Below, in pieces: positions 25,947-33,285 of a stretch of DNA of 35,654 bases. Made by a program: the position numbers and the translations under genes. Source of the stretch: Sphaerimonospora thailandensis (lineage in GTDB: Bacteria; Actinomycetota; Actinomycetes; Streptosporangiales; Streptosporangiaceae). The stretch covers positions 1 through 35,654 of the forward strand of contig NZ_BOOG01000067.1 in the NCBI RefSeq assembly GCF_016863115.1. Direction: 5' to 3'. Below the pieces are notes generated by a model. It was given only the letters and a program-made list of their open reading frames with translations, was not told the origin of the DNA and made no database searches. Position 1 is the first letter of the stretch. Every line of letters starts with the position of its first letter.

Positions 25947-26930
25947 GTGTTCTGGACGTCGGGAGCGGCCCGTGCCGCACGGCGCATCGCCACCGCCGCC
26001 GCACTGGGGGGTGGCGGCCTGACCGCACTCGGCGCGCTCACGTACGGGCTGCTCATCGCGGAGGCGATGGTCGCCCGCAAGATCGTCGGCCGGCCGCACG
26101 GCGAGACCGGCCCCGCCTCGGACGGCGTCTACGGACCGTTCCCCGGCGACGCCGTCCCCGGGGAGCCGATCAGCATGGTCATGCTCGGCGACTCCACCGC
26201 CGTCGGCCTGGGGCTGACCGACCCGGCCGACACCCCCGCCGTCAACATCGCGCTCGGCCTCGCCACCGTCGCCGAGCGGCCCGTGCGGCTGCACGTGTAC
26301 GGCGAGTCCGGCGCCGAGTCGGTCCACCTGGACGGGCAGGTCGACCGGGCCATCGAGGAAGGCCCCGACATCGCCGTCGTCTTCATCGGCGCCAACGACG
26401 TGACGAGCGCGACTTCGCCGGCCCGTGCCGTACGGCACCTGCAGACGGCGGTGCGGCGGCTACGCGAGGCCGGCGCGGAGGTGGTCGTCGGGACCTGCCC
26501 CGACCTGGGCACGATCCGCCCGATAGCCCAGCCGCTGCGCTGGGTGACCCGGCGCTGGTCCCGTCTGCTCGCGGCCGCCCAGACGGTCGCCGTCATCGAG
26601 GCGGGCGGCCGGACCGTGGCCTTCGCCGACCTCCTGGGGCCCGAGTTCGAGGCCAACCCGGCCGAGATGTTCGGACCTGATCGTTATCATCCATCTGCCC
26701 AAGGTTACCTACAATCCGCTTACGCGGTGCTACCGTCTGTATGCGCCGCGTTGGGGTTCTGGCCCGAGTCGGAACCCCTGCGCGGTAAAGGATCGCAACT
26801 GGCGGCAATGGCCGTAGAGGAACCCGGCACCGAGGTCACCGCGACCCGGGGCGCCGGCGAAGCGGTCGGCCCCCCTGGACGACGGGCTGCCCTGCTGCGC
26901 CGACGGTCTGGGCCGCTGTCGAACGGCTGA
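25947..26930 (+). CDS. SGNH/GDSL-family hydrolase, membrane-anchored
   Basis: A 327-residue esterase. The N-terminal hydrophobic segment (about 14-40) is a signal anchor. The SGNH blocks are present: MLGDSTAVG (Ser83), GES in VYGESGAES, GAND (148-151) and DRYHPS (Asp245, His248). About 50 Arg/Ala-rich residues trail the catalytic domain. GTG 25947 follows GGGGAGAACC. It is divergent from cbs across 120 bp, and an exported GDSL protein next to cbs is also known in mycobacteria. The substrate is unknown; a role in lipid or cell-wall ester turnover is inferred from the family. Confidence 0.92.
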   Translation: MFWTSGAARAARRIATAAALGGGGLTALGALTYGLLIAEAMVARKIVGRPHGETGPASDGVYGPFPGDAVPGEPISMVMLGDSTAVGLGLTDPADTPAVNIALGLATVAERPVRLHVYGESGAESVHLDGQVDRAIEEGPDIAVVFIGANDVTSATSPARAVRHLQTAVRRLREAGAEVVVGTCPDLGTIRPIAQPLRWVTRRWSRLLAAAQTVAVIEAGGRTVAFADLLGPEFEANPAEMFGPDRYHPSAQGYLQSAYAVLPSVCAALGFWPESEPLRGKGSQLAAMAVEEPGTEVTATRGAGEAVGPPGRRAALLRRRSGPLSNG

Positions 26931-26990
26931 GTCCGACTACTTTCCGCGGCCAGGCCATGACCCCCTGTGGCACCCCTCTGTAGGAGCGAT

Positions 26991-28382
26991 ATGACCCGGC
27001 CCCACCCGAGACCCGTTCTGACCCTCACCACCACCGTCCTGCTGGCAACCGGGGCACTGGCAGGCTGTTCCGGCGGTGACGCGGAAGCGGACCACCCCAC
27101 CTGGGATAACGCGCAGGTGAACGCCGTCAGCCGCGCCACGATGGGCGCCGGCGTGGCGGCGGCCACCTCGATGAAGCCCGACGGCATGCTGGAGACCGTG
27201 GTCCTCGACCTGGCCAGCGGCCGGAAGCTGTGGGCCCAGCCGACGACGATGACCGGCCGCCTGCCGGGGATGGGGGTGCAGGCCCCCGCCACCGTCGAGA
27301 TCGGCGGCGGCCGGGCCGTGGTCGTCGCCCTCACCCCCTCAAGCGACCAGAACAACAAGGACAACCAGGACAAGGACAAGCAGAGCAAGCAGCGGGCCAC
27401 CCTCACCGCCAGGGACGCGCGCACCGGACGCCAACTGTGGACCCGGCCCATCCACTCGACCTTCGGCCCCCAGCGCTGCGGGCCGTACGTCTGCCTCTCG
27501 GAGGACACCGAACTCTCGTCGGCCCGCATGGTCGTCCTGGAGCCCCAGACCGGTAAGACACTGTGGCGGCTGCCCGGCATCTCGGAGGTCGAGTGGTCGG
27601 ACCGCAACCGCGTCGTGCTGCTGCGGCTCGCGTCCCACCCGGTGGTCGAGGCGCACGACCTGAAGGACGGCAAGGCGGTCTGGCAGCTCCCGATCGAGCA
27701 GGCCCTCGGCCCGGGGGTCGACCTGTCCGGCGGCTGGGCCTTCGGCGCGACCGGCGACAAGCTCGTCGGCTACGTCGCCCCCTACACCAATCCGCAGACC
27801 AAGGAGACCTCGACGTTCGGGCTGTTCTCCGTACGTCTCGCGAACGGCGTGGTCGACTGGATGCGGCCGTCGGTGGTCCGCGTCTACCCCAGCGGCAACC
27901 CGGCGTTCGCGCCGGTGGTCCGTCCGGTGGACGAGCAGGGGCAGTACGGCGGCTTCGCCCGGCTCGACGCGGAGACGGGACGGGTGCTCGGCCAGATCAC
28001 CCCGGGGCAGGTGCCGGGCTCGGGCTGGTGGCTGGCGTTCCCTCGGGGCATGGACAAGCTGGGCTTCCTCAAACGGGACAAGGCCGGCTCGGTCTTCGAT
28101 CTCTCCAGCGGGGAACCGACCCCGGTGAAGGGGGCCAGCGGGTGGTCGTTCTGCGTGACCGACCCCAAACCGCTGCCGCTACGCGGGATGACCCCCGGGT
28201 TCTACTCGATCGCCGCGCTGTGCGAGTTCGACCTCGCCACCGGCAAGCGGATCACCTCGTCGTCCGCGCCGCCCACATGGTTCACCGGCAGCCAGGGCGG
28301 CTGGCGGTTGTGGCGGGACGAGAAGGGCGCGATGCACGCCGTCAAGGACGGCACCGCCACCACTCCCGGCATGTACGGGTGA
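26991..28382 (+). CDS. PQQ-repeat (beta-propeller) lipoprotein
   Basis: A 463-residue exported protein. The signal peptide ends in the lipobox LAGC (Cys26). The mature part has repeated PQQ-like blades recognisable by D-x-x-T/S-G-x-x-L/V-W patterns: DLASGRKLWAQ, DARTGRQLWTR, EPQTGKTLWRL, DLKDGKAVWQL, RLANGVVDWMR and DAETGRVLGQ. A hydrophilic Gln/Asn/Lys/Asp-rich stretch (about 117-138) interrupts the first blades. ATG 26991 follows AGGAG; an upstream in-frame ATG at 26967 lacks one. The protein is probably an envelope scaffold or binding protein, not a PQQ enzyme, since no catalytic motif is visible. Confidence 0.9.
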   Translation: MTRPHPRPVLTLTTTVLLATGALAGCSGGDAEADHPTWDNAQVNAVSRATMGAGVAAATSMKPDGMLETVVLDLASGRKLWAQPTTMTGRLPGMGVQAPATVEIGGGRAVVVALTPSSDQNNKDNQDKDKQSKQRATLTARDARTGRQLWTRPIHSTFGPQRCGPYVCLSEDTELSSARMVVLEPQTGKTLWRLPGISEVEWSDRNRVVLLRLASHPVVEAHDLKDGKAVWQLPIEQALGPGVDLSGGWAFGATGDKLVGYVAPYTNPQTKETSTFGLFSVRLANGVVDWMRPSVVRVYPSGNPAFAPVVRPVDEQGQYGGFARLDAETGRVLGQITPGQVPGSGWWLAFPRGMDKLGFLKRDKAGSVFDLSSGEPTPVKGASGWSFCVTDPKPLPLRGMTPGFYSIAALCEFDLATGKRITSSSAPPTWFTGSQGGWRLWRDEKGAMHAVKDGTATTPGMYG

Positions 28383-28429
28383 CCACCCGAAGATTGTTCC
28401 GGACCAAAGGGTAACCTCCTGCCAAGAAG

Positions 28430-28447
28430 GCCACCGGAACCGGTGGC
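28430..28447. promoter_or_regulatory. Perfect 18-bp palindrome before the thiolase gene
   Basis: GCCACCGGAACCGGTGGC is a perfect inverted repeat with an AA centre, 22 bp before the thiolase ATG and just upstream of its GGGAGG ribosome-binding site. A TAACCT (28412-28417) upstream fits a -10, which would place the palindrome at the start of transcription, as for a repressor site. A short hairpin in the leader or a terminator for the lipoprotein gene are alternatives, although no T-tract follows. Confidence 0.45.
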
Positions 28448-28469
28448 ATAGAAGCAAGGGGAGGGCCAC

Positions 28470-29690
28470 ATGCCCGAGGCAGTCATCGTGGCGACCGCGC
28501 GGTCGCCGATCGGCCGCGCGTTCAAGGGGTCACTCAAGGACGTCCGTCCCGACGACCTGACCGTCCAGATGATCCAGGCCGCGCTTGCCAAGGTGCCGCA
28601 GCTCGACCCGCGTGACGTGGACGACCTGATGCTCGGGTGCGGCCTGCCCGGCGGCGAGCAGGGCTACAACATGGCGCGTGTGGTGGCGGTGCTGCTCGGC
28701 CTCGACAGTGTGCCGGGCACCACCATCACCCGTTACTGCTCGTCCTCGCTGCAGACGACCCGGATGGCGTTCCACGCGATCAAGGCGGGTGAGGGCGACG
28801 TGTTCATCTCGGCCGGGGTTGAGATGGTCTCCCGGTTCGTGAAGGGCAACTCGGACTCACTCGAAGACACCAAGAACCCGGTCTTCGAAGAGGCACAGTC
28901 ACGGACGGAAGAGGCCAAGAAGGGCGGTGTCCCGGTGTGGCATGACCCGCGCGAGGACGGCGTCCTGCCCGACGTCTACATCGCGATGGGGCAGACCGCG
29001 GAGAACGTGGCGGCCCTGAAGGGGGTGTCACGGCAGGACCAGGACGAGTTCGGCGTACGGTCGCAGAACCTCGCGGAGAAGGCGATCGCGAACGGCTTCT
29101 GGGCCGGCGACATCACCCCGGTCTCGCTTCCCGACGGCAGCGTGGCCGGCAAGGACGACGGCCCGCGCGCCGGGACGACGTACGAGGCCGTCTCCCAGCT
29201 CAAGCCGGTCTTCCGCCCCGATGGCACGATCACGGCCGGCAACTGCTGCCCGCTGAACGACGGGGCGGCCGCGGTGATCGTGATGAGCGACACCAAGGCA
29301 GCGGAGCTGGGGATCACGCCGCTGGCGCGGATCGTCTCGACCGGCGTCACCGGGCTCTCCCCCGAGATCATGGGTCTCGGACCGGTCGAGGCCTCCCGGC
29401 AGGCGCTCGCCCGGGCCGGGATGTCCATTGGCGACGTGGACCTCGTCGAGATCAACGAGGCGTTCGCCGCCCAGGTCATCCCGTCGTACCGGGAGCTCGG
29501 CATCGACATCGACCGCCTCAACGTGAACGGCGGAGCCATCGCGGTCGGGCACCCGTTCGGCATGACGGGCGCCCGCCTCACTTCCACGTTGATCAACAGC
29601 CTCCGTTTCCACGACAAGACCATCGGTCTGGAGACGATGTGCGTGGGCGGCGGCCAGGGCATGGCGATGGTCCTGGAGCGGCTCGCCTGA
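28470..29690 (+). CDS. Thiolase (acetyl-CoA C-acetyltransferase)
   Basis: A 406-residue thiolase. The acyl-bearing Cys90 is in RYCSSSLQT, the NEAFAAQ block is present, His361 is in VGHPFGMTGAR, and the second Cys391 is in CVGGGQG. These are the complete catalytic set, so the protein is a degradative or biosynthetic thiolase cleaving 3-ketoacyl-CoA or condensing two acetyl-CoA. GGGAGG precedes ATG 28470. No other beta-oxidation gene is adjacent, so chain-length preference cannot be judged. It resembles the FadA-type enzymes common in actinobacteria. Confidence 0.96.
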   Translation: MPEAVIVATARSPIGRAFKGSLKDVRPDDLTVQMIQAALAKVPQLDPRDVDDLMLGCGLPGGEQGYNMARVVAVLLGLDSVPGTTITRYCSSSLQTTRMAFHAIKAGEGDVFISAGVEMVSRFVKGNSDSLEDTKNPVFEEAQSRTEEAKKGGVPVWHDPREDGVLPDVYIAMGQTAENVAALKGVSRQDQDEFGVRSQNLAEKAIANGFWAGDITPVSLPDGSVAGKDDGPRAGTTYEAVSQLKPVFRPDGTITAGNCCPLNDGAAAVIVMSDTKAAELGITPLARIVSTGVTGLSPEIMGLGPVEASRQALARAGMSIGDVDLVEINEAFAAQVIPSYRELGIDIDRLNVNGGAIAVGHPFGMTGARLTSTLINSLRFHDKTIGLETMCVGGGQGMAMVLERLA

Positions 29691-29701
29691 TCGGTGTTCT
29701 G

Positions 29702-30112
29702 TCAGCCGTGGTGGTCCGGGCCGGCGCGGGTGGGCGTGATTCGAATGATCACCCGCTTGTCCCGGACCATCGCGGAACGGTAGTCGTCCCAGTCGGGGTG
29801 CTCCCCGCTGACGCGCCGGTAGTAGTCGACCAGATGGTCCATCGCCTCCGGCAGCGAGATGATCTCGGCGGTGCCCTCGACCTGGATCCATGGACCATAG
29901 AAGGCGTCCGTCATCACGGTGAGGAACGTCTGCGGATGCTTGCGGAGGTTGCGGGTCTTGATCGCGGTCTCGCGGCTGCTGACCACGATGTACCCGTCCT
30001 CGTCGCAGCCGACGGTGACCGGTGACGTCTGCGGCCGGCCGTCCGGGTACCAGGTGAGCATGACGGCCCGGTGGTTGGTCCGGACGAACTCACGAGCCTT
30101 GTCTAGATCCAT
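29702..30112 (-). CDS. PPOX-class (split-barrel) oxidoreductase
   Basis: A 136-residue pyridoxamine-phosphate-oxidase-like split barrel with the pattern HRAVMLTWYPDGRPQTSPVTVGCDEDGYIVVSS, then a TRNLRKHPQTFLTVM helix and a WIQVEGTAEII strand. Small actinobacterial members use F420 or flavin to reduce small molecules; the Arg/Lys-rich TAIKTRNLRKHP fits cofactor phosphate binding. ATG 30112 matches the usual MDLDKAREF start, but no ribosome-binding site precedes it and a perfect hairpin ends only six bases upstream. A GTG at 30133 inside the hairpin is an alternative. The thiolase gene is convergent, 11 bp away. Confidence 0.9.
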   Translation of the reverse strand: MDLDKAREFVRTNHRAVMLTWYPDGRPQTSPVTVGCDEDGYIVVSSRETAIKTRNLRKHPQTFLTVMTDAFYGPWIQVEGTAEIISLPEAMDHLVDYYRRVSGEHPDWDDYRSAMVRDKRVIIRITPTRAGPDHHG

Positions 30113-30118
30113 AACACA

Positions 30119-30156
30119 ATGATGCGCTCGCACCGGTGATGGTGCGAGCGCATCAT
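30119..30156. terminator. Perfect 16-bp hairpin between DUF4287 and PPOX genes
   Basis: The arms ATGATGCGCTCGCACC (30119-30134) and GGTGCGAGCGCATCAT (30141-30156) are exactly complementary with a 6-nt loop. On the minus strand the hairpin lies 37 bp after the DUF4287 stop and is followed by TGTGTT, so it may terminate that transcript. It also ends six bases before the PPOX ATG, so if read through it forms that gene's leader. Its perfection suggests function. Confidence 0.6.
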
Positions 30157-30193
30157 GTTCGAGCCGGGGTCGTGGTCCGTTCCCTAGGACTCC

Positions 30194-30412
30194 CTAGGCC
30201 CTCCGCCGACGCTCGTGCTCCTTGACGATCGCCGCCGCGTAGCCGTGGCTGATCCCGTGTTCGTCGGCCAGCCACTTCGCCCGTTCTTCACAGCGTAGGA
30301 ACGATGGACCGTTGTCAATGGTTTGGAACCACTCTGGGAGGTCGCGTCCGGTGATGGACGAGACGCGGGCGATCAGCTTGGTCTGTGTCTCCGGCGAGTG
30401 GTTCAGCGACAT
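30194..30412 (-). CDS. DUF4287-family small protein
   Basis: A 72-residue protein starting MSLNHSPETQTKLIARV, with the DUF4287 features SSITGRDLPEWFQTI, an inter-helix KWLADEHGISHGYAAAIVKEHE and a basic C-terminus. ATG 30412 has a strong GGAGGTG ribosome-binding site; the open frame upstream to 30445 is not needed. Members are small cytosolic proteins of unknown function, sometimes fused to or placed near DUF5655 domains. A minus-strand TTGTCA (30467-30472) and a weak CAGGGT (30444-30449), 17 bp apart, may be its promoter. Confidence 0.9.
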   Translation of the reverse strand: MSLNHSPETQTKLIARVSSITGRDLPEWFQTIDNGPSFLRCEERAKWLADEHGISHGYAAAIVKEHERRRRA

Positions 30413-30443
30413 GGGCACCTCCACGAAAACGCTGCTTTGTGTC

Positions 30444-30472
30444 ACCCTGCATCACCGACTCTCGCTTGACAA
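30444..30472 (-). promoter_or_regulatory. Candidate promoter of the DUF4287 gene
   Basis: Minus-strand TTGTCA (30467-30472) is separated by 17 bp from CAGGGT (30444-30449). The -35 is good and the -10 is weak. It lies 31 bp before the start codon. The rest of 30473-30577 shows no gene. Confidence 0.35.
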
Positions 30473-30577
30473 GACCCTGACGTCATCAATTTGTTACAGG
30501 ATGTTGATCGAAGGTGCCGATGCCTTCCAGCTCGTCCTGGTATGACGCCATCTGCTGTGGTTCCTGGGGCGGGGAGG

Positions 30578-31369
30578 TCAATCGCTGCTGGTGAAGTAGC
30601 TGATGAAGCGGAGGATTTCCAGGTAGAGCCAGACCAGGCTCAGCGTCAGGCCGAACGCCAACAGCCAGGAGTAGCGCTCGGGCACGCCGGCCCGTGCGCT
30701 CTGCTCGATGTCACTGAAGTCGAGGAGCAGGAAGAAGCAACCGAGCAGGATCATCGCCACGCTGAAGATCCAGCCCATCGGGCTGTCGGTGCGCAGCCCG
30801 AGGCCTCCGCCGACGAAGAAGCTCGCGATCCAGTTGAGGAGCATGAGGCCGACCGCGGCGAACCCTGCGGCGATCACGAACTTGGTGAACTTCGGCGTGG
30901 GCCGGAAGATCTTGAGTGCGTAGACTGCCAGTGTGCCGCCGAAGGCCACCATCGTGCCGACGACCGCCTGCAGGACGATCCCCTTGGCGATGAACTCGTC
31001 CGCGATGTGGCTGATGATGCCGATCGCGACGCCGTAGCAGACGGCGTAGCCGAGGATGAGCGCGGGGTTCGTGCTCTGCTTGAACGAGACGACCAGTCCG
31101 ATGACCAGTCCGACCAGCGCCGCCGGGACGGCGAGAGCCGGAGGCAGGTCGAAGTACCACGCCAGGGCCGCCGAGACGACCAGCGTGCCCAGCGTCATGA
31201 AGCCGCGCACCACGACGTCGTCGATCGTCATCGTCCGCCCGGCGGCCGGCGGAGCGTACGACGGAGCGCCGTACATGGCGTTCAACTGTTCGACGCTCGG
31301 CGCGGGGGTGGACCAGGTCCGCTGACCGCCCGCCCCACGTCTGCTGAATATGGGGTTCCTGCTCTGCAT
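30578..31369 (-). CDS. Bax inhibitor-1/YccA-family membrane protein
   Basis: A 263-residue protein with a ~55-residue soluble N-terminus (MQSRNPIFSRRGAGG, then SVEQLNAMYGAPSY) followed by seven membrane helices from about 63 to 258. The N-terminal NPIF and the MTIDDVVVRGFMTLG lead-in to helix 1 are typical of the actinobacterial Bax-inhibitor-1-like (YccA/BI-1, TMBIM) group. The C-terminal helices end in LEILRFISYFTSSD. Bacterial relatives are pH-sensitive calcium-leak channels or protease modulators; which applies here is unknown. ATG 31369 follows GGAGG by nine bases. Confidence 0.93.
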   Translation of the reverse strand: MQSRNPIFSRRGAGGQRTWSTPAPSVEQLNAMYGAPSYAPPAAGRTMTIDDVVVRGFMTLGTLVVSAALAWYFDLPPALAVPAALVGLVIGLVVSFKQSTNPALILGYAVCYGVAIGIISHIADEFIAKGIVLQAVVGTMVAFGGTLAVYALKIFRPTPKFTKFVIAAGFAAVGLMLLNWIASFFVGGGLGLRTDSPMGWIFSVAMILLGCFFLLLDFSDIEQSARAGVPERYSWLLAFGLTLSLVWLYLEILRFISYFTSSD

Positions 31370-31962
31370 CGCTGCTCGCCTCCAGGACGCGATTCGCTGA
31401 TCAGCCTCTCGCACGGCTTTATCTGGGGATGTTGCCCGGGGAACGACACGCGCACAAGTCCTGCCACTCCACCACGCCGTCCAACGGTCAGCGTCCGCTT
31501 CCGGTTCCCAGGCCCCCGCCCACACTATGGCAGAGGTAGCCAAAGACGGCCCTTTCCTTTACCTGAAGCAGTCCTGGCTGGTGCCGACTCCTCATCGGCC
31601 GCCTCAGGAAATCGTTGCCTGCCAGCGGAAACGTGTGCCGATCCCGGGTGCGGCCACCGCTTCGGCCGACGGTCAAACTAGGACGCTTCCTTTACTTGAT
31701 GTATTCAAGTCTAGTGCTAGCGTGACGGTTACAGATGGGGAGATGAGGCACCAAGCTAGGAAAAACACTGAATACCGGAACCCCGTCCCGATCTCGTCAT
31801 GGAGTGCAGCAACCGAACCGTCGGCAAGATCGTCGCTCCCGGCCCGAATTCCGGGTAGGTCCAGGTCGAGTCGCACTGGCGAGGCGGTAGGCGTCGAGCA
31901 TGTCCCGGCCTGTCACAACCGGCATCGTCGGGGTAGCGAGCACACCGTCAGGAGGACGTCGG
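31370..31962. other. 593-bp gap with a regulated-looking promoter and a possible pseudogene fragment
   Basis: No intact gene is supported. On the plus strand there is a promoter-like motif with an inverted repeat at 31695-31724 (listed separately). On the minus strand two frames that join end to end, TPTMPVVTGRDMLDAYRLAS (about 31885-31945) and VRLDLDLPGI...ADGSVAALHDEIG (about 31780-31876), read like one protein split by a frameshift, but I do not recognise the family. Bases 31370-31670 hold nothing I can name. Confidence 0.35.
31695..31724 (+). promoter_or_regulatory. Promoter with overlapping inverted repeat, reading toward the kinase
   Basis: -35 TTGATG (31697-31702), 16-bp spacer, -10 TAGCGT (31719-31724). 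The perfect repeat ACTTGA-TGTAT-TCAAGT (31695-31711) covers the -35, as for a repressor or activator dimer site. The first convincing gene downstream is the histidine kinase, leaving a leader of about 230 bases. Confidence 0.45.
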
Positions 31963-33114
31963 ATGCGAGTCATCCAATCACCATCGGAGCATATGCGGTT
32001 ATCTGCCCGCCACATGCGCCCGCAGTCCCTCCGCGGCTACATCACGGCCTTCGCCACCGTGCTGGCGGCGGTGCTGATGATCCTGGCCGCCGTGCTCGGA
32101 GCAATCGTGACCCACCATGCGTTGCTCTTCGCTTCCCAGGCCGTCATCGTGATCGCGTTGACGGGCTGGGGCGTGTGGAAGGTGGCCGGCCGCACCCTCC
32201 GGCCGATGGAGACCATCCGCGCCGATCTCGCCGCCATCAACGTACATGACCTGAGCACGCGGGTGCCCGAACCACGGGGGGAGGACGAGATCGCCAAGCT
32301 CGCCCGCACTGTGAACAGCACGCTGAGCCGCATCGAGCAGGCCAAGGAGATCACCATGCGCACACTCCAGTCTCAGCGACAGTTCGCCGCCGACGCCTCC
32401 CACGAGTTGCGTACCCCCCTGGCCGGGCTGCGGGCGCAGCTCGAAGAGGCGAGGCTCCATCCGGACCAGACCGACGTGCGGGAGATGGCCGAGCTCGCCC
32501 TGCGCGACGTCGAGCGACTACAAGCGATCATTTCCGACCTGCTCCTGCTTGCCCGGGTGTCGACAAGCGGGCCCGCCGAGCGACGGCCCGTCGATCTGAC
32601 CGAACTGGTGCAGGACGAGGTCTGCCAGCGAGGAGGCCGGATCCAGCCGCGACTGAGCCTCGAGGCGGATGTCATGGTCAATGCCGTCCCCGGTTACCTC
32701 GGCCGGCTGCTGGGCAATCTGCTGGACAACGCCCAGCGGCATGCGACGAACGCCATCGAGGTGACGCTGCGCAGGGAAGGCCCCGACGCGGAACTGATCG
32801 TCCGCGACGACGGCGAGGGCATCCCCTCGGAGGAGCGCGAACGGGTCTTCGAGCGTTTCATGCGGCTCGACACCGCGCGCAGCCGGGACCGCGGCGGCAC
32901 CGGACTGGGCCTCGCCATCGCCCGCGACATCGCCGTCTCGCATGGCGGCAAGTTACACGCGGAAGCCTCGCCACTCGGCGGCGCCGAATTCGTGCTCCGC
33001 CTTCCCCTCATGGCACCGCCTCTCGGGTCGCACTCCACCGCCGTCGACAGCGCCACGCCCCGCTGCGACAGCCGTACGCGAGGGCCCGGCCGACCTCACC
33101 GGGCCCGTCCCTGA
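31963..33114 (+). CDS. Sensor histidine kinase with minimal extracellular loop
   Basis: A 383-residue kinase. Two membrane helices (about 27-49 and 56-76) are separated by only a few residues (THHALL), so there is no outside sensor domain. HAMP follows (about 76-130), then the dimerisation helix with His147 in DASHELRTPLAGL, and the ATPase with N-box LLGNLLDNAQRH (249-260), DDGEGIPSEERERVFERF and GGTGLGLAIARDIA. A ~30-residue Arg/Pro tail ends it. ATG 31963 follows AGGAGG at 7 nt. No response regulator gene is in the window, which is unusual. Such intramembrane sensors often report envelope stress. Two Leu codons (residues 13 and 331) are the rare TTA. Confidence 0.94.
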   Translation: MRVIQSPSEHMRLSARHMRPQSLRGYITAFATVLAAVLMILAAVLGAIVTHHALLFASQAVIVIALTGWGVWKVAGRTLRPMETIRADLAAINVHDLSTRVPEPRGEDEIAKLARTVNSTLSRIEQAKEITMRTLQSQRQFAADASHELRTPLAGLRAQLEEARLHPDQTDVREMAELALRDVERLQAIISDLLLLARVSTSGPAERRPVDLTELVQDEVCQRGGRIQPRLSLEADVMVNAVPGYLGRLLGNLLDNAQRHATNAIEVTLRREGPDAELIVRDDGEGIPSEERERVFERFMRLDTARSRDRGGTGLGLAIARDIAVSHGGKLHAEASPLGGAEFVLRLPLMAPPLGSHSTAVDSATPRCDSRTRGPGRPHRARP

Positions 33115-33147
33115 CCGGTACGGCACCGAGCCATCTGGGCACCCCCG

Positions 33148-33183
33148 AAAAAGCCCGTGATCTCGCCGCCGAGGTCACGGGCT
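33148..33183 (-). terminator. Intrinsic terminator of the tRNA gene
   Basis: A stem of AGCCCGTGA (33152-33160) with TCACGGGCT (33175-33183), extended by CTCG/CGAG with a 4-nt loop, is followed on the minus strand by TTTTT. It lies 24 bp past the tRNA 3' end, the expected place. On the plus strand it could also stop the kinase transcript, although the T-tract there is weaker. Confidence 0.85.
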
Positions 33184-33206
33184 CTTCCTTGGAGCGTCAA
33201 CGCGAG

Positions 33207-33279
33207 TGCCCCCGGTGGGACTCGAACCCACACCACAGCCCTTTTAAGGGGCTTGCCTCTGCCATTGGGCTACGGGGGC
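33207..33279 (-). tRNA. tRNA with UAA anticodon but class I (short variable loop) structure
   Basis: The 73-nt cloverleaf reads clearly on the minus strand. The 7-bp acceptor is GCCCCCG/CGGGGGC with discriminator A, followed by U8-A9 (UA). The D arm contains AATGGCA, the anticodon stem is AGCCC/GGGCT, the 7-nt loop is CTTAAAA, the variable loop is 5 nt (GTGGT), and the T arm is GTGGG-TTCGAGT-CCCAC. The CCA end is not encoded. Loop positions 34-36 are TAA, which reads UUA (Leu). Bacterial tRNA-Leu molecules have a long variable arm (class II); this one does not, so its amino acid is uncertain. It has its own promoter and terminator. Confidence 0.9.
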
Positions 33280-33285
33280 GTCGCG

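Noticed and set aside
24456-26438. Very long minus-strand open frame extending cbs upstream through the SGNH gene
   Set aside because: The codons before 25826 do not resemble the family, a good ribosome-binding site precedes 25826, and the opposite-strand SGNH hydrolase has complete catalytic motifs.
31743-31962. Plus-strand open frame starting after GGGGAG, as a possible kinase partner
   Set aside because: The start is too close to the purine motif, the composition is not protein-like, and there are no response-regulator motifs (no phospho-acceptor Asp or Lys pattern).
33207-33279. Reading the tRNA as tRNA-Lys because of its GCCCCCG acceptor
   Set aside because: The anticodon stem AGCCC/GGGCT fixes the loop as CTTAAAA, so positions 34-36 are UAA, not CUU or UUU.
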